Of a DNA stretch of 64,000 nucleotides, positions 54,117-64,000 are shown one piece after another. Under the pieces are notes generated by a model that was not told the DNA's origin, made no database searches, and saw nothing but the letters and a program-made list of their open reading frames with translations. Both the position numbers and the translations under genes were made by a program. Source of the DNA: Acheta domesticus (lineage: Eukaryota > Arthropoda > Insecta > Orthoptera > Gryllidae); contig JAHLJT010000631.1 of the NCBI GenBank assembly GCA_031308135.1, positions 35,387,522-35,451,521 on the forward strand, written 5' to 3'. Every line of letters begins with the position of its first letter. Positions within the stretch are counted from its first letter, which is position 1.

Positions 54117-56949
54117 TATTATTTCAGTAGTATACCTTTGGGTTCCGGCTCTCACACGCAACCAATCTTTGTAAATGAGGGCTCTAAAGAAAGAGAATTT
54201 CACAGGGACTTGACGAATTCCACTTTGACTTTAAAAATTTGGATGATTTCTTTAAAACTAGTGCTGCTTCCAACGCACATACTTCCTCGCTCTGCTTCTA
54301 TACGGTCCTTATTGCTATTCCACTACTCCATAAACCAGCAAAAGTGTACTATACCAGCAAACCATTTCGGTACCCAGACCCGACAAACGAAACTCAAATT
54401 CAACCGGCACTTATACCACTACGTAACACCAACACCACCTCTGTCGAACAGAGCCATAAAAGAATAGAACCGACCGAAATGCTCATAATTTTACTTAAAT
54501 CGGTTCATACATATATATACTAGACAACTGGTCATTTGACATGTCATACGCTTCAGAATCGAATAACAGAGTTGAAAAATTGTTTACAAAACGCAGTTAG
54601 GGAAAACACAGACAAGTCCTGTCTATTTATCTATATTGAATCTATTCGTGAGTAGATGTACTTCAAATGATTTTCAATAAAGTATCTCCTCTCTTCAATG
54701 TTTTTTTTTCTGCAACATCACATTCCTCAAATTAAAATTTCCCTCGGGGGATCGAACTCGGTACCTTCCTTATTGTAGATCACAACCCAAAGGAGCATTA
54801 ACCAACCAACCAGACGAGTCAAAACCATCGGGGAATATCAATTTTGAAGAAAATCGACCGAACGGTTTAGGCGCTAGCGTTGACCACAGACGGACAGACG
54901 GACGGAATGCCGTCAATCGATTTTGAAGTATGAAGAAGCAACAAATCATGGATTTTGACTACACCAGGAGATAGAGGATTTTTTTTCTTAATTTAGCAAC
55001 AGATTTTATCCACTTTTCTGTCACCAGACCCCTGCTATAAGAGATTTTCTGGCGAAAATTCTCCGTTTTCCGCCGCACGATTACATAACTTTCTCTTCTT
55101 ACGAAGAATTAGTAAGGCGAGAAAGTAAAAACGCATCGAAATATTAATGTAAAATGCAACCCGCATCACTTGTCAACATACATCGGCAAATATCTCATAA
55201 ACAAAGCATTTTAGAGCCTTAAAAAGTAAAATTTGGAGGCCAACGGCCTCAAAGAAACGTTTTTCACACCATAATCTACAAGATGAGACATTCCCTGATC
55301 CATTCAATCAACTTTTCGGTTCTACGCTTCAATACTATCAAGGCCATCTCAATATTTCAGCCCTTCCTGCTGGTAGCAATTTTTGTGGCGACACGCTTAG
55401 AAGGCTTAGATTCGATAATTTTTATTTACGCTTTCTGTTAACACCGGAGTTTGTGCAGTCTGACGAAGTTTATTTGCATAATCATTAATTCAAGATTTGT
55501 TCTCCAGCAACAACTAGAAGTAGTATTATAGTTGCTTGATACCTATACCTATAAAGATTGTTTCTTATGCGTGTAGTGAAACTATTCAATTAACGTGTTT
55601 TCATGGTCTATAAGTGCTGTGTACTTAATTGTGGAGAGATATGGGTGTTCAGTGAAGAGTGAAGACTGTGTTTGTGTTTTACCTGTACCAATATTTTCGT
55701 TATCGTTCGATAAAATTTTCAAGACAACGGGTTCAGACACGTAGCTTTCTCAAATGTAAAAAGCTAATACTTTTGTGACTATCACGAAAAACTAAAACCT
55801 AACTGACAAAGAATATTGAATAATTACTTCAAATGTCTTTAAGTAAGTGTTGGGAATTGTTCCAAGCAAATTCTCCATGATATTGAATCAATATTTATTG
55901 AAAATTTCTTTTACACATTAATTGCATTGTTTTTTATTTTATTTGTAATTGTGTTAGTACATTGCAAGTTACCTTTATAGATTTTAAACAAATAAACACG
56001 TTTCGTTACCTACTTAAAGTAGCTAAAGTAAAATAGCTTGAAATAAATGGAAAACAAAAATCAAAACGCGCTAGCCTACAATACTACGTGAATCAATTAA
56101 AAAACAACCAAATTTAAAATTATAGAAAGAATAGTGCAAGTCACCCGACAACTGCCAACGATCGCAGTCCAAACGCACGATTTAAATGTTGGCGGTATCT
56201 GGAAGTATGTACACTAACGCTCAACTGCAAACTCATATTGTAAATAAACACCGTTTGATATTAAACTCAAGGTGTCGGTTGGTTAAGATATTAAAAATGC
56301 AACATCGTTTGAGCAACATTCCCATGTACCGAAGTGGGCTTACTAATGCCTACTAAATTGTTTCTAATGTTAACAAATGGTATTTAGTACTCAAAGGTGA
56401 TAACATTAGTTTGATTATTTTTTGGCTCGGAATTGCTTTTCTTGAGGTACGTAAGGACGCAGAAAATAATTCAATACTTTTTAGTATACAAATAATTTTT
56501 CAATTTTCTCACCCCAGCAAGCTGGCACCCTGACTCCCCAAAACCCACTCGGTTCTTCATAACAAATCAAGGAAAGTTAAATAATATTGCAATGAGTAGG
56601 TCTGTTCTTGCCGGTATTTTCGCACTACTTTAAATGGCTTTCTCAAGAGTAAAAACCTTTTCTATTATTTGACTATCAAGGAAAGCGAAAAGCTAACTCT
56701 CAAGGAAGATTGAAACATTTCTTCAAATGTTGTTTTTAAAGAAGTATGAATTGTTCCAAGAACATCTCTCTATAATGTTGAATGAACTTTAATTGAAAAT
56801 TTGTTTCAAACATCAAGTGCATTGTTATTTTGTTTGATATTCTGTAAGTACATTAGTAGTTCCTCTCCTTTATGAAAAGTATAGACAAATGGATAGGGAA
56901 AGTGTGGGATTTAACATGCGAGAGTTCTCGCACGGGGACGCTAGTTTGT
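54117..56949. repeat. Right arm of a large inverted duplication
   Basis: It is homologous in reverse orientation to 42999-45113, including the two internal ~350-bp direct repeats (about 55720-56020 and 56640-56949) and the middle 'ccccagcaagctggcaccct' segment. It is about 0.7 kb longer, mainly because of the extra DNA at 54259-55128. Divergence by substitutions and small indels is obvious, so the two arms are not an assembly copy of one sequence. Confidence 0.85.
54259..55128 (+). mobile_element. Extra insertion in the right arm, ending in a family C copy
   Basis: Homology to the left arm stops at 'gatttctttaaaac' (54258) and resumes at 'aacgcatcgaaatatt' (55128). The right part (about 54830-55128) is a family C copy with 'cacagacggacagacggacg', and the left part is unassigned. 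No clear target-site duplication beyond an A run. Confidence 0.65.
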
Positions 56950-57599
56950 AGATATTCGCGCATGCCATGGGCCCGAACACTAATACACTGAGAGCAATGA
57001 AGAATAGTTGACAAACAGGCCGCCTATATTTGTACCGAGCAGTCGCTCTTATGAAGTGACTGGCCTCTCGTACTGTGAGATGCGAGTGACTTCCACCGCA
57101 CCTAACGTACTTAAGAGATGATACAGTACTGAAGATGATATCCAGCATTTAGAATGCATTTTTGGCTTCTCGGGAAAACATGTTTTTGACATCTTTGGAA
57201 ACATCGTTGAACAATATCACGCGGAAATTTTAAAATTGTCCTTGTTTTGATAGCTTTCTGTACACATATGCTTGGCTGCATGTATCTGGAGCTGCGGGTA
57301 AAAAAATATGGTCATCAGCTTCAAAACAAAATTTTTGTTGTTTAGTCCATCAATAATAATTTATGTAATTCAAGTAAATTATATTATTTGAATTTTGTAA
57401 TAAAATATGTGCATTTTTTAAAAGGCAAAGAATATTGCAAAATAGAATTTATAAAATCTTATAGAGTACATTTAGCAATATATGTACCAAAGTTTAAAGA
57501 AAGACGTTGGACCCATTTTGAGAAAATCTTATTTTTAATACAGATCATATTTCATTCAAATTTACGTGAACGCTCTGTTTAAAAAAAAAAAGAAATGTG
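56950..57599. other. AT-rich DNA, nothing recognised
   Basis: No supported feature. Confidence 0.4.
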
Positions 57600-58200
57600 C
57601 CTGACAAAATAATTATTTTCAAAATCGCAGAACTTCCAGCCAGGTCAGATCAACCTAAGTGTATTCATTTTGGAAATAATCCTATGAGTATATTAGGTGT
57701 TAATGTTGTTCACAGACGGACGGACAGACAGCTGAACGGACGTTTTGCCGTACCCGAATTTTTCGGTATGAATGATCCACAAATCGTTAATTCTGTTTAT
57801 GTAGTGTTAGAGGAAGTAATTTACTTCTTGTTGGAATATTTATCCAGTTTTTCTGGTAAGAGACTCACAATACAAGTCTGTTTTTTGACACAGCATTACA
57901 TAAGTTTCTCTACACCACATATTTTACTCCGTTTACACGAAGGTATTGGAGAAAGTAATATTATAGATGTATTTCTCCGTATATACGTAGGTATACAAGC
58001 AAGTAAAAATTGGAGCCATTTTAAGAAATTTTTAGAAAATGACGTTGAGGTCTCATTTAAAGTATCCAAAATTTTAAAGAACCGACAGACTGACGAAGAG
58101 GCCAACGTTTGAAAAATATCTCCTTTAAGTTTCCAGGGATCTCCAAAACGCGTATTTCTGTCAAAATCCATCCATCGATTTTTTTGAGCATTACATGACT
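57600..58200 (+). repeat. Family C repeat copy and adjacent related fragment
   Basis: 'gttcacagacggacggacag' (about 57708), 'gttttgccgtacccgaattt', 'gtgttagaggaagtaa' and 'cattacataagtttctct' follow the family C order. A second fragment at 58080-58200 repeats 'gacagactgacg' and 'agcattacatgacttcctc'. The 171-aa frame at 57597-58112 runs through these repeats and is not called a gene. Confidence 0.65.
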
Positions 58201-59035
58201 TCCTCTAAACTGTAGTGCAGAGTTTAAGAGAATGTTAAAGTGAAAGAGACGGAGTGAGAATAAAGTTTCTGATGATTCCTCATAAACTTCCACGTTAATT
58301 GTATCTGGGTTTCGGAATATTTCGCAGCTGTGTCGGAGGCGCGAGTTGTCAGACGCAGTCAGCTAACAAAGTTGATAAGTGTTTACTATTGGTATGTAAT
58401 TAACAATTAATTAGTTCGGATGAGATTGGACCTCGTTTCCGAGAACTCGTGCTCGTTTACCATAAAATAAACAAGCACTCTGTTCTAATGGAAACACCAT
58501 GGCACAAGTGCAAATTGGTGAAGCTCCTTCAATTTGTTTACCACAAAACGCTCGACATTCCATGTCAACGTAGCCGTATAGTAGATTCGGAGCTCAATTT
58601 TGCATTCGGTCTATTCAGTTTGTCGTGTGAATGCACTTTGGGTGATGACTACACTCGACAGAGCAGCTCTGAAAGTCAAATTTACTGGAGGAAATTGTAC
58701 ACGAGCACCTCCCTCTTCAAAGTTAGAAATTCTAGACATTTATTGTAAATGGGGCGCTGAGAACAAAAATCAGGCAAGTGAAATGTGCTTAAAAATGAGG
58801 TATGTGCACATTGTAAAAGATCATTATCATTTTTAAAGGGAAAGTTAGCTGAGTGATTCCTTTGTTCGGAGCTATAATAGTACATATAAAATTTAATTCT
58901 TAATTGTACAAATAAAATCCATTCTGTAATTTTTATTGAATATTCAACTAATAAAGCAATTTCCTCTAAACCAGGGGTTCCAACGTGGTCGGTATCGAGT
59001 CCCTGAGAGTCAATGAAATTTTCTCAATGATATTC
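58201..59035. other. AT-rich DNA, nothing recognised
   Basis: Frames at 58449-58748 and 58600-58836 have no recognised domain. Confidence 0.4.
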
Positions 59036-61277
59036 TTATACCAATTAGATTTAAAACCAATATGAACCAATAGATTTAAAACCAACTTATACCAATTAGA
59101 TTTCGAACTGTTTATTGCAGATGGACGACCCATTTCGCTTGCTACACAGGGACTTCTGTCCAAGACCCTTGCTACACAACTGCTTAGGATTAACAGAGTA
59201 CTCTACAAATTATAAGTACTGCGACCTCCACCTTCTTTGGATAAGGGAGAGGGATTTTTAGTAATCTCCGTGGGATGGTTGCGTAGCTCAGTCGGGATGA
59301 CAGTGGGCCACATAAAAAAAATGAAAAATGATGGGATCAGGGACGTGGATTCTCTACACTACGGTCTCGTAAATCATTCAGATTAAAACACAGTTTTCTT
59401 AAAAAACCTTACTATAATCTTGAGATGAAAATATGTGGCATATAAATCTCATACACTTAACACTTATAAATGCATAGAAAACAAAAAAATACACTGTCAC
59501 TTGCTGTAAATAGAATACACACACAAAAAAAACTTTCTTATATCTATACGTCCTTCTCTTTGCTTCTTTACAAATTTACAGATCATCAAATCGAAAGAAA
59601 GTTTACTTGGCCTTTACCCATTTTTTTGTACCAATTTTGTTCCCTTTTATGTGACATAAAAATCAAGTTTTACTGTTTCTATTTTTTTTACAGAGAATAA
59701 AGACAAAGAAAGATTGATTCTATCAGTTCTAAAAAATGTCTCTCTCCTCTAACTGACTGAATATTACATCCTCTCCTCGATTTGCACAGAATTACTTTAT
59801 CTCCTCCACTAAACAAGTTCTGGGCACTAGAATGTTTGTAAAGGAACTCTCTTACTTTGAAATCCTTTTTCAACACGCAGTCTTCTGAAAACCTTGAGCA
59901 GTGGCGACACCGGTGACCTTGCTGCTGTGCGCCTCCCCTTCGCTGCTCGCTCCGCTGAATCGAGTACCGTTACCAAAGCTCCCTCTGCAGTAGATCTCCC
60001 TCTGGGCCAACGGTGTGGTCAAAATACTCGTCCTTTGCCAACGTAAATGTTTTAACCATATGCCGCTAGTATTCTCCAATTTATGTCCAGTAGAATTCAA
60101 GAGCATATAATATGAATCAAGACTAACAGGAAAATTTGAGCTGGAAAAGGATATAAAAACCACGTGTTAGATTCTGATCAATTATAAACAAGGCTCCTTC
60201 TCCTCTTCCCACTGTTCTTAAACCTCCTGTTAATTATTTCTTAAATAGTAATTCTTTTCGTACTAATTCAAAGAATTAATTAACTCTTCCTTTTGTCTTT
60301 GAAGAGCTCAGATGCCTTTTCTTCGTCCGGATTGATGGCGTCCACGTTGATACGTTACGTCCGTACAACCTCACAGCTAGACGACACGTTACGAAAAGGA
60401 ATGAGATATGCCTTCTGCATTGCTGCTACCCTAGCCAAGCGATTCTAGTGAACTCTGGTGATATTTATAAGAACTAATTATAAGCTCTCTTCTGTTTGCG
60501 CGGCGCACGTTATGAGTAATGAAGCTCTTCGTGCGGGCGATAAATGTGCCACGTTTTCCTGATCCTTCGGAGGGAAAACGGATGGTCACAGTACGTATTC
60601 ACAACGATATTGTATTGAAGAAAGCACTCCATCCAATACGCACTGGAGAAATGTTACGATCAGTTAAAAACTCACAACTCACTCATGTTGTAATCATTGC
60701 ATAAAATCAAAGATTAGATACTGTATTAGTCGGAAGCGGAAGAGTTAGCGATTATTGAAAATCTATATAATTTCCAAAATACATATGTATGAAAAGATTA
60801 TCTTTGAGACATGTAGCTCCAATTCTTTGTGTTTCGATTATGGATGCAGTAGATAATAGATAATAATGTAAGGGGGGCAATGGAGAAAAAAATCTTTTCA
60901 ACGGGAACTATGAAAGGCAAAGTTTGGGAATCCCCTTTTTCTTGCCATTTCATTGATTTTTGTTCCATGGCCGTGAAATAATAACTTGACCATAATAGTT
61001 ATTTGTGCACCAATGAGCGTTATAAGGGTTCTGATGATCGAGCGGAGACAAAAAGCCCGGAGCCCAAAAGCTTTCGTGTTTTTTGTCGTCGCTTGATCAT
61101 TTTAGAACCAGTTAACGCCCATGATACATACTGTATTTATTTTTTACATAATTTTAATTAGTGTAAGTGTAGCTAGCGAAATGGGTCCTCCATCCGCAGT
61201 AAACAGTGAAATCTAATTGGTGTAAGTTGGTTTTAAATCTATTGGTTTTTATCGGTTTTAAATCTAATTGGTTAAAA
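59036..61277. repeat. 2.2-kb unit bounded by ~105-bp inverted repeats
   Basis: 59036-59141 and 61171-61277 are inverted copies. Each holds three tandem ~25-bp words built on ACCAATTAGATTTAAAACC, followed by 'agatggacgacccatttcgc' or its equivalent. The spacer has no transposase and no long ORF. It may be a foldback-type or MITE-like DNA element; no target-site duplication was found outside the arms. Confidence 0.65.
61016..61121. repeat. Imperfect ~40-bp-arm palindrome
   Basis: GCGTTATAAGGGTTCTGATG and following (61017-61056) pairs with the reverse complement of 61080-61119 (GCGTTAACTGGTTCTAAAAT and following). About 80 percent of positions match. It folds into a long hairpin and lies next to the right inverted arm of the 59-61-kb unit. 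Confidence 0.7.
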
Positions 61278-63520
61278 ATCATACTTTCTTATTTACGTAT
61301 TCTTTCTTATTTACATTTCGTATTTTTCTCTCATAATTCCTTTTTAATAATTCCCTCCGTAAGAGAACATGTAGCAACATTAAACTGTTTTAATATTTCC
61401 CTTGTAACGACGATTCTCTCGATAACAAGCAATAACGTGTCAGTAAAAAATTAAATATTTATATCGTTATAAAACATGGCATAAATCATTATCTTTGTAA
61501 ATAGTACGCCGAGGAAAGACGATATTTCTTATAATTTGTAAGAAACCATTGACATAAAATTCTAAAAGTGTGTTACCGTTTGCTAGGGAACTACTCTTCA
61601 GGCTTGTATCAAACATGTTTAAGATAAACAAATGTAAGTTCCTTATTATGATGTGAGGGAAACGCAGGTTCACTAGCGAGCTTCAGTACATATTTTACTG
61701 TAAAACTTTGAAATTGGGCAAAACTCAGAAATGATACGTGGAAGGACCTTAAAACCAGGTTTTCGTGTCTCTCATGGAATGGATTAATCTTTCGAATGCC
61801 GCAGTATAACAAATGAGACCTCTTTGGACGGTGTGAAAATCCCTACCCATTAACTCGGTAGGTCAGAAACGTTCAAAACCCTACTCAGTGAATTACATTA
61901 ATCTCCTAAAACTCCGCAAATCTAGGAAGAAATCTTGAGAGTTTACAATATTCAGCCGTGCGGTTAACTGTCAAACGTTCTGTGATAGGCAACTCAAATC
62001 ATTCTCAAATTACATGTTCGTTCCTTAAATCTTGAAGACGACCATGTTGAATAGAAATATTTCCTAACAATCATAGAAGCCTTTACACAGTTTCTATGTA
62101 GTTAGCATCAGATGGTTCTCCTGTTGGTGCCTGTACACTTTGTATGCTGTTGCTGCTGTTTTATAACTTGAAGACAAGCGATTGGTCTGTAATACTTTGA
62201 CAAACTCCTTTGGGTGGCAGTTAAGAGAAGTTACCTACGTGCCTCTACGGGTGTTCCCGTTTTTTTATGTAAGATTCTATTAACAGTATTTCCAATTGAG
62301 AATGTAAAGCAGTGGGTTCTGGATTTTATTAACACATAGAGATTTACAGTTAGCCAAGTTCTTAATTGCTTGGATGAAGCCTTATAATTCCTGAAAATGT
62401 TCTGTTCATTTGCGGCCTCGGCATCAGATCGTGACCAAAAGGCGTCTCTGCTGAAGGATCTTCCCAGTTTCCAGTCCAAAATATATCGATGATTTCCTTT
62501 GCAGGGGGATAAGCATCGAGCTTTATTTTTTTTGTAAAATTTCGGTAAAATATCTTAGCGTCTGTTTCAAACAACCAATTCTGTACATGAAAATGTACTT
62601 TACCTTTGAGACGTTCAATAACTTGATTTTATGTTTTAGCTTCTCAGTTACTATTTTATTTGTGCTATTCGTTATTTTGTATTTTTGTTGAGCACGGAAT
62701 ATACTTCGTTGAACTTTAGGGCTGACCTTAATTTAGCAGATGCAAAATCTGAAGCTGATAATACGCGCTGAGTGTCGTTTACCCACTTCAAAATTATTTT
62801 TGCCCATGGGAATACAGAGTTGCATGCTCTATTTGGCTGACTACCGTTGGTGTTGCTCAAAATAATATTTTCAAATCTTTCTCAAAATAATCTGAGACAC
62901 CAGAGATCCGGTTGCATAATGATGGCTAATATATTTGTAATTTTATATTCTCACCTCACTGAAGACGAAATTCGAAATCCCTATCACACAATTTAAGACA
63001 GCATTCGAAGTCCTCATCACTTTCTTAGCCTTTGCTTTTTTTTAGCCTTAGCATATATTTTCCTCAACGGTGCAAGAAATTTAAATGGAAGGGGACGAAC
63101 TCGTTCTATCTCGGGTCAAAGGAGTTTACGGATCATGTATATATCATATAAGTTAACCAAAAAGAAATTTCATCGCTAACAGAAGTTTCCTCGGGAAGCG
63201 ATGAGCCTTTTCGCATGCCTTTTTCCAGACTACATTTTCGAAGCACCGTTCTAATTTTTCTCTCCACTTCTTCCAGATCTAATTTGTTTAATAACACACT
63301 AAGTGCCAATTTGTTTAATAACACCATAAGAATAAACGAGGACATGGATGGCCTAGGTACCATTTACCTTGATTTACCATTTACCATTTACCTTACCTTG
63401 ATTGTACCTTGATTTACGTACCATCAAGGAAGGTTTTAGTTAGGAGATGCATTCATCGGATAAAGTTCTAACCTAATTTCAGAAATTTTACACAGTATAA
63501 TTTGTGTGTGTGTTGATTTG
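61278..63520. other. AT-rich DNA, nothing recognised
   Basis: About 2.2 kb. Minus frames at 62231-62860 (60-82 codons) might be decayed exons or element pieces but show no family motif I recognise. Confidence 0.4.
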
Positions 63521-63686
63521 TACAGCGTGTTCTTAAATTGCGGTAACACTTTTGTTAATTTATTGCCCCCAAAATATAAACGATATAGCCCTTATAAGTG
63601 TGCATTATAAAAGAGGAACTCAAAGGTTTTGATTGGATGTTGCAGTTAATGGTTGTTGTTCCCGGATTCACCCTAGTTGGCGTTTT

Positions 63687-63797
63687 GTGAAGACAGCGAC
63701 TTCTGGCAAAGAGCGTGCTTTATGTGTGCTGGAATTTTACAATAATAAGAGTGCTACAGATGTGCAGCCGAAGTTCAACACTATACTAATGAACTGA
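63687..63797 (+). pseudogene. Transposase N-terminal remnant (Tc1/mariner-superfamily-like)
   Basis: The frame reads SGKERALCVLEFYNNKSATD and VQPKF and ends in a stop at 63795-63797. This resembles the helix-turn-helix start 'ERAFCVLEFHKT.S...VQ' of a widespread insect transposase family. Sequence from about 63521 ('cgtgttcttaaattgcgg') may be its 5' terminal region. The window ends before a right end could be found. Confidence 0.5.
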
Positions 63798-64000
63798 GGA
63801 ACGAGGAACCCTTTTTTGTTTATCACGATTTTTAGAATAATCTTCATGTGGCAGTCTTAAGCCCAAGGCACTAGTTCATATGAATATGTGCTAAAAATAA
63901 CAATTCGAGCATTCCAGGAGATTCAATATTTTTCATAAGTGTTGGATGTGTTCATCATTTACGTTTACGCCGCCGTGTACCGTGGCTATAATTTTGAACA

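Noticed and set aside
42999..56949. Assembly duplication artefact for the inverted arms
   Set aside because: The arms differ by many substitutions, indels and an ~870-bp insertion, so they are real diverged copies.
57597..58112. 171-aa plus-strand ORF
   Set aside because: It crosses family C repeat sequence, including the CAGACGG core; the corresponding part of other copies is not open.
59270..59370. tRNA gene or SINE suggested by TAGCTCAGTCGG near 59285
   Set aside because: The A box fits, but no acceptable B box or cloverleaf follows.
62231..62860. Possible decayed gene on the minus strand (three adjacent short ORFs)
   Set aside because: No family motif and no consistent frame or splice signals that I could support.

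Overview
The window is eukaryotic and most likely from an insect. The background is AT-rich, with almost no long open frames. It is packed with transposable-element debris: a Jockey-like non-LTR retrotransposon, a mariner-type relic, hAT-like and LTR insertions, tRNA-derived SINEs, and 3' tails made of (AAT)n. Such low gene density suggests a large, repeat-rich genome, perhaps a hemimetabolous insect, but I cannot name the species. I recognise no host protein-coding gene, no functional tRNA, rRNA or CRISPR array, and nothing bacterial. Most open frames in the window come from low-complexity GC-rich DNA or from repeats.

Layout. 0-10 kb: AT-rich DNA with a SINE copy, a C-rich low-complexity block (2.45-3.33 kb), an hAT-like MITE (4.42-4.81 kb), a second SINE family (7.1-7.3 kb), a GC-rich candidate LTR (7.75-9.19 kb) and a reverse-transcriptase relic (9.8 kb). 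10-20 kb: a solo LTR inside a SINE, an internally deleted mariner relative (13.28-13.99 kb), a SINE, and the 3' end of a second non-LTR element (15.6-16.5 kb). 20-31 kb: an assembly gap, an interrupted SINE, a ~238-bp tandem array (22.87-24.42 kb) that grades into a dispersed repeat, and more SINE copies. 32.6-38.0 kb: a three-level nest in which a Jockey-like element sits inside an hAT-like element, which sits inside a SINE. 38-42 kb: LTR-like DNA and a purine-rich ~360-bp tandem array. 43-57 kb: a large inverted duplication (arms 43.0-45.1 and 54.1-56.9 kb) around a SINE with a nested insertion and two GC-rich simple-sequence blocks. 57-64 kb: diverged repeats, a 2.2-kb unit with inverted ends, and a transposase relic.

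Families used below. Family A is a ~520-bp tRNA-headed SINE-like repeat; at least nine copies are seen and five carry nested insertions. Family B is a ~570-bp G-rich dispersed repeat whose head half seems to have expanded into the 238-bp array. Family C is a ~300-bp repeat marked by a CAGACGGACGGAC-type core. The only open reading frame I call coding is ORF1 of the Jockey-like element. Its ORF2 is broken by one stop and two frameshifts. No new biological system is supported; the most informative content is the dated layering of insertions shown by target-site duplications.
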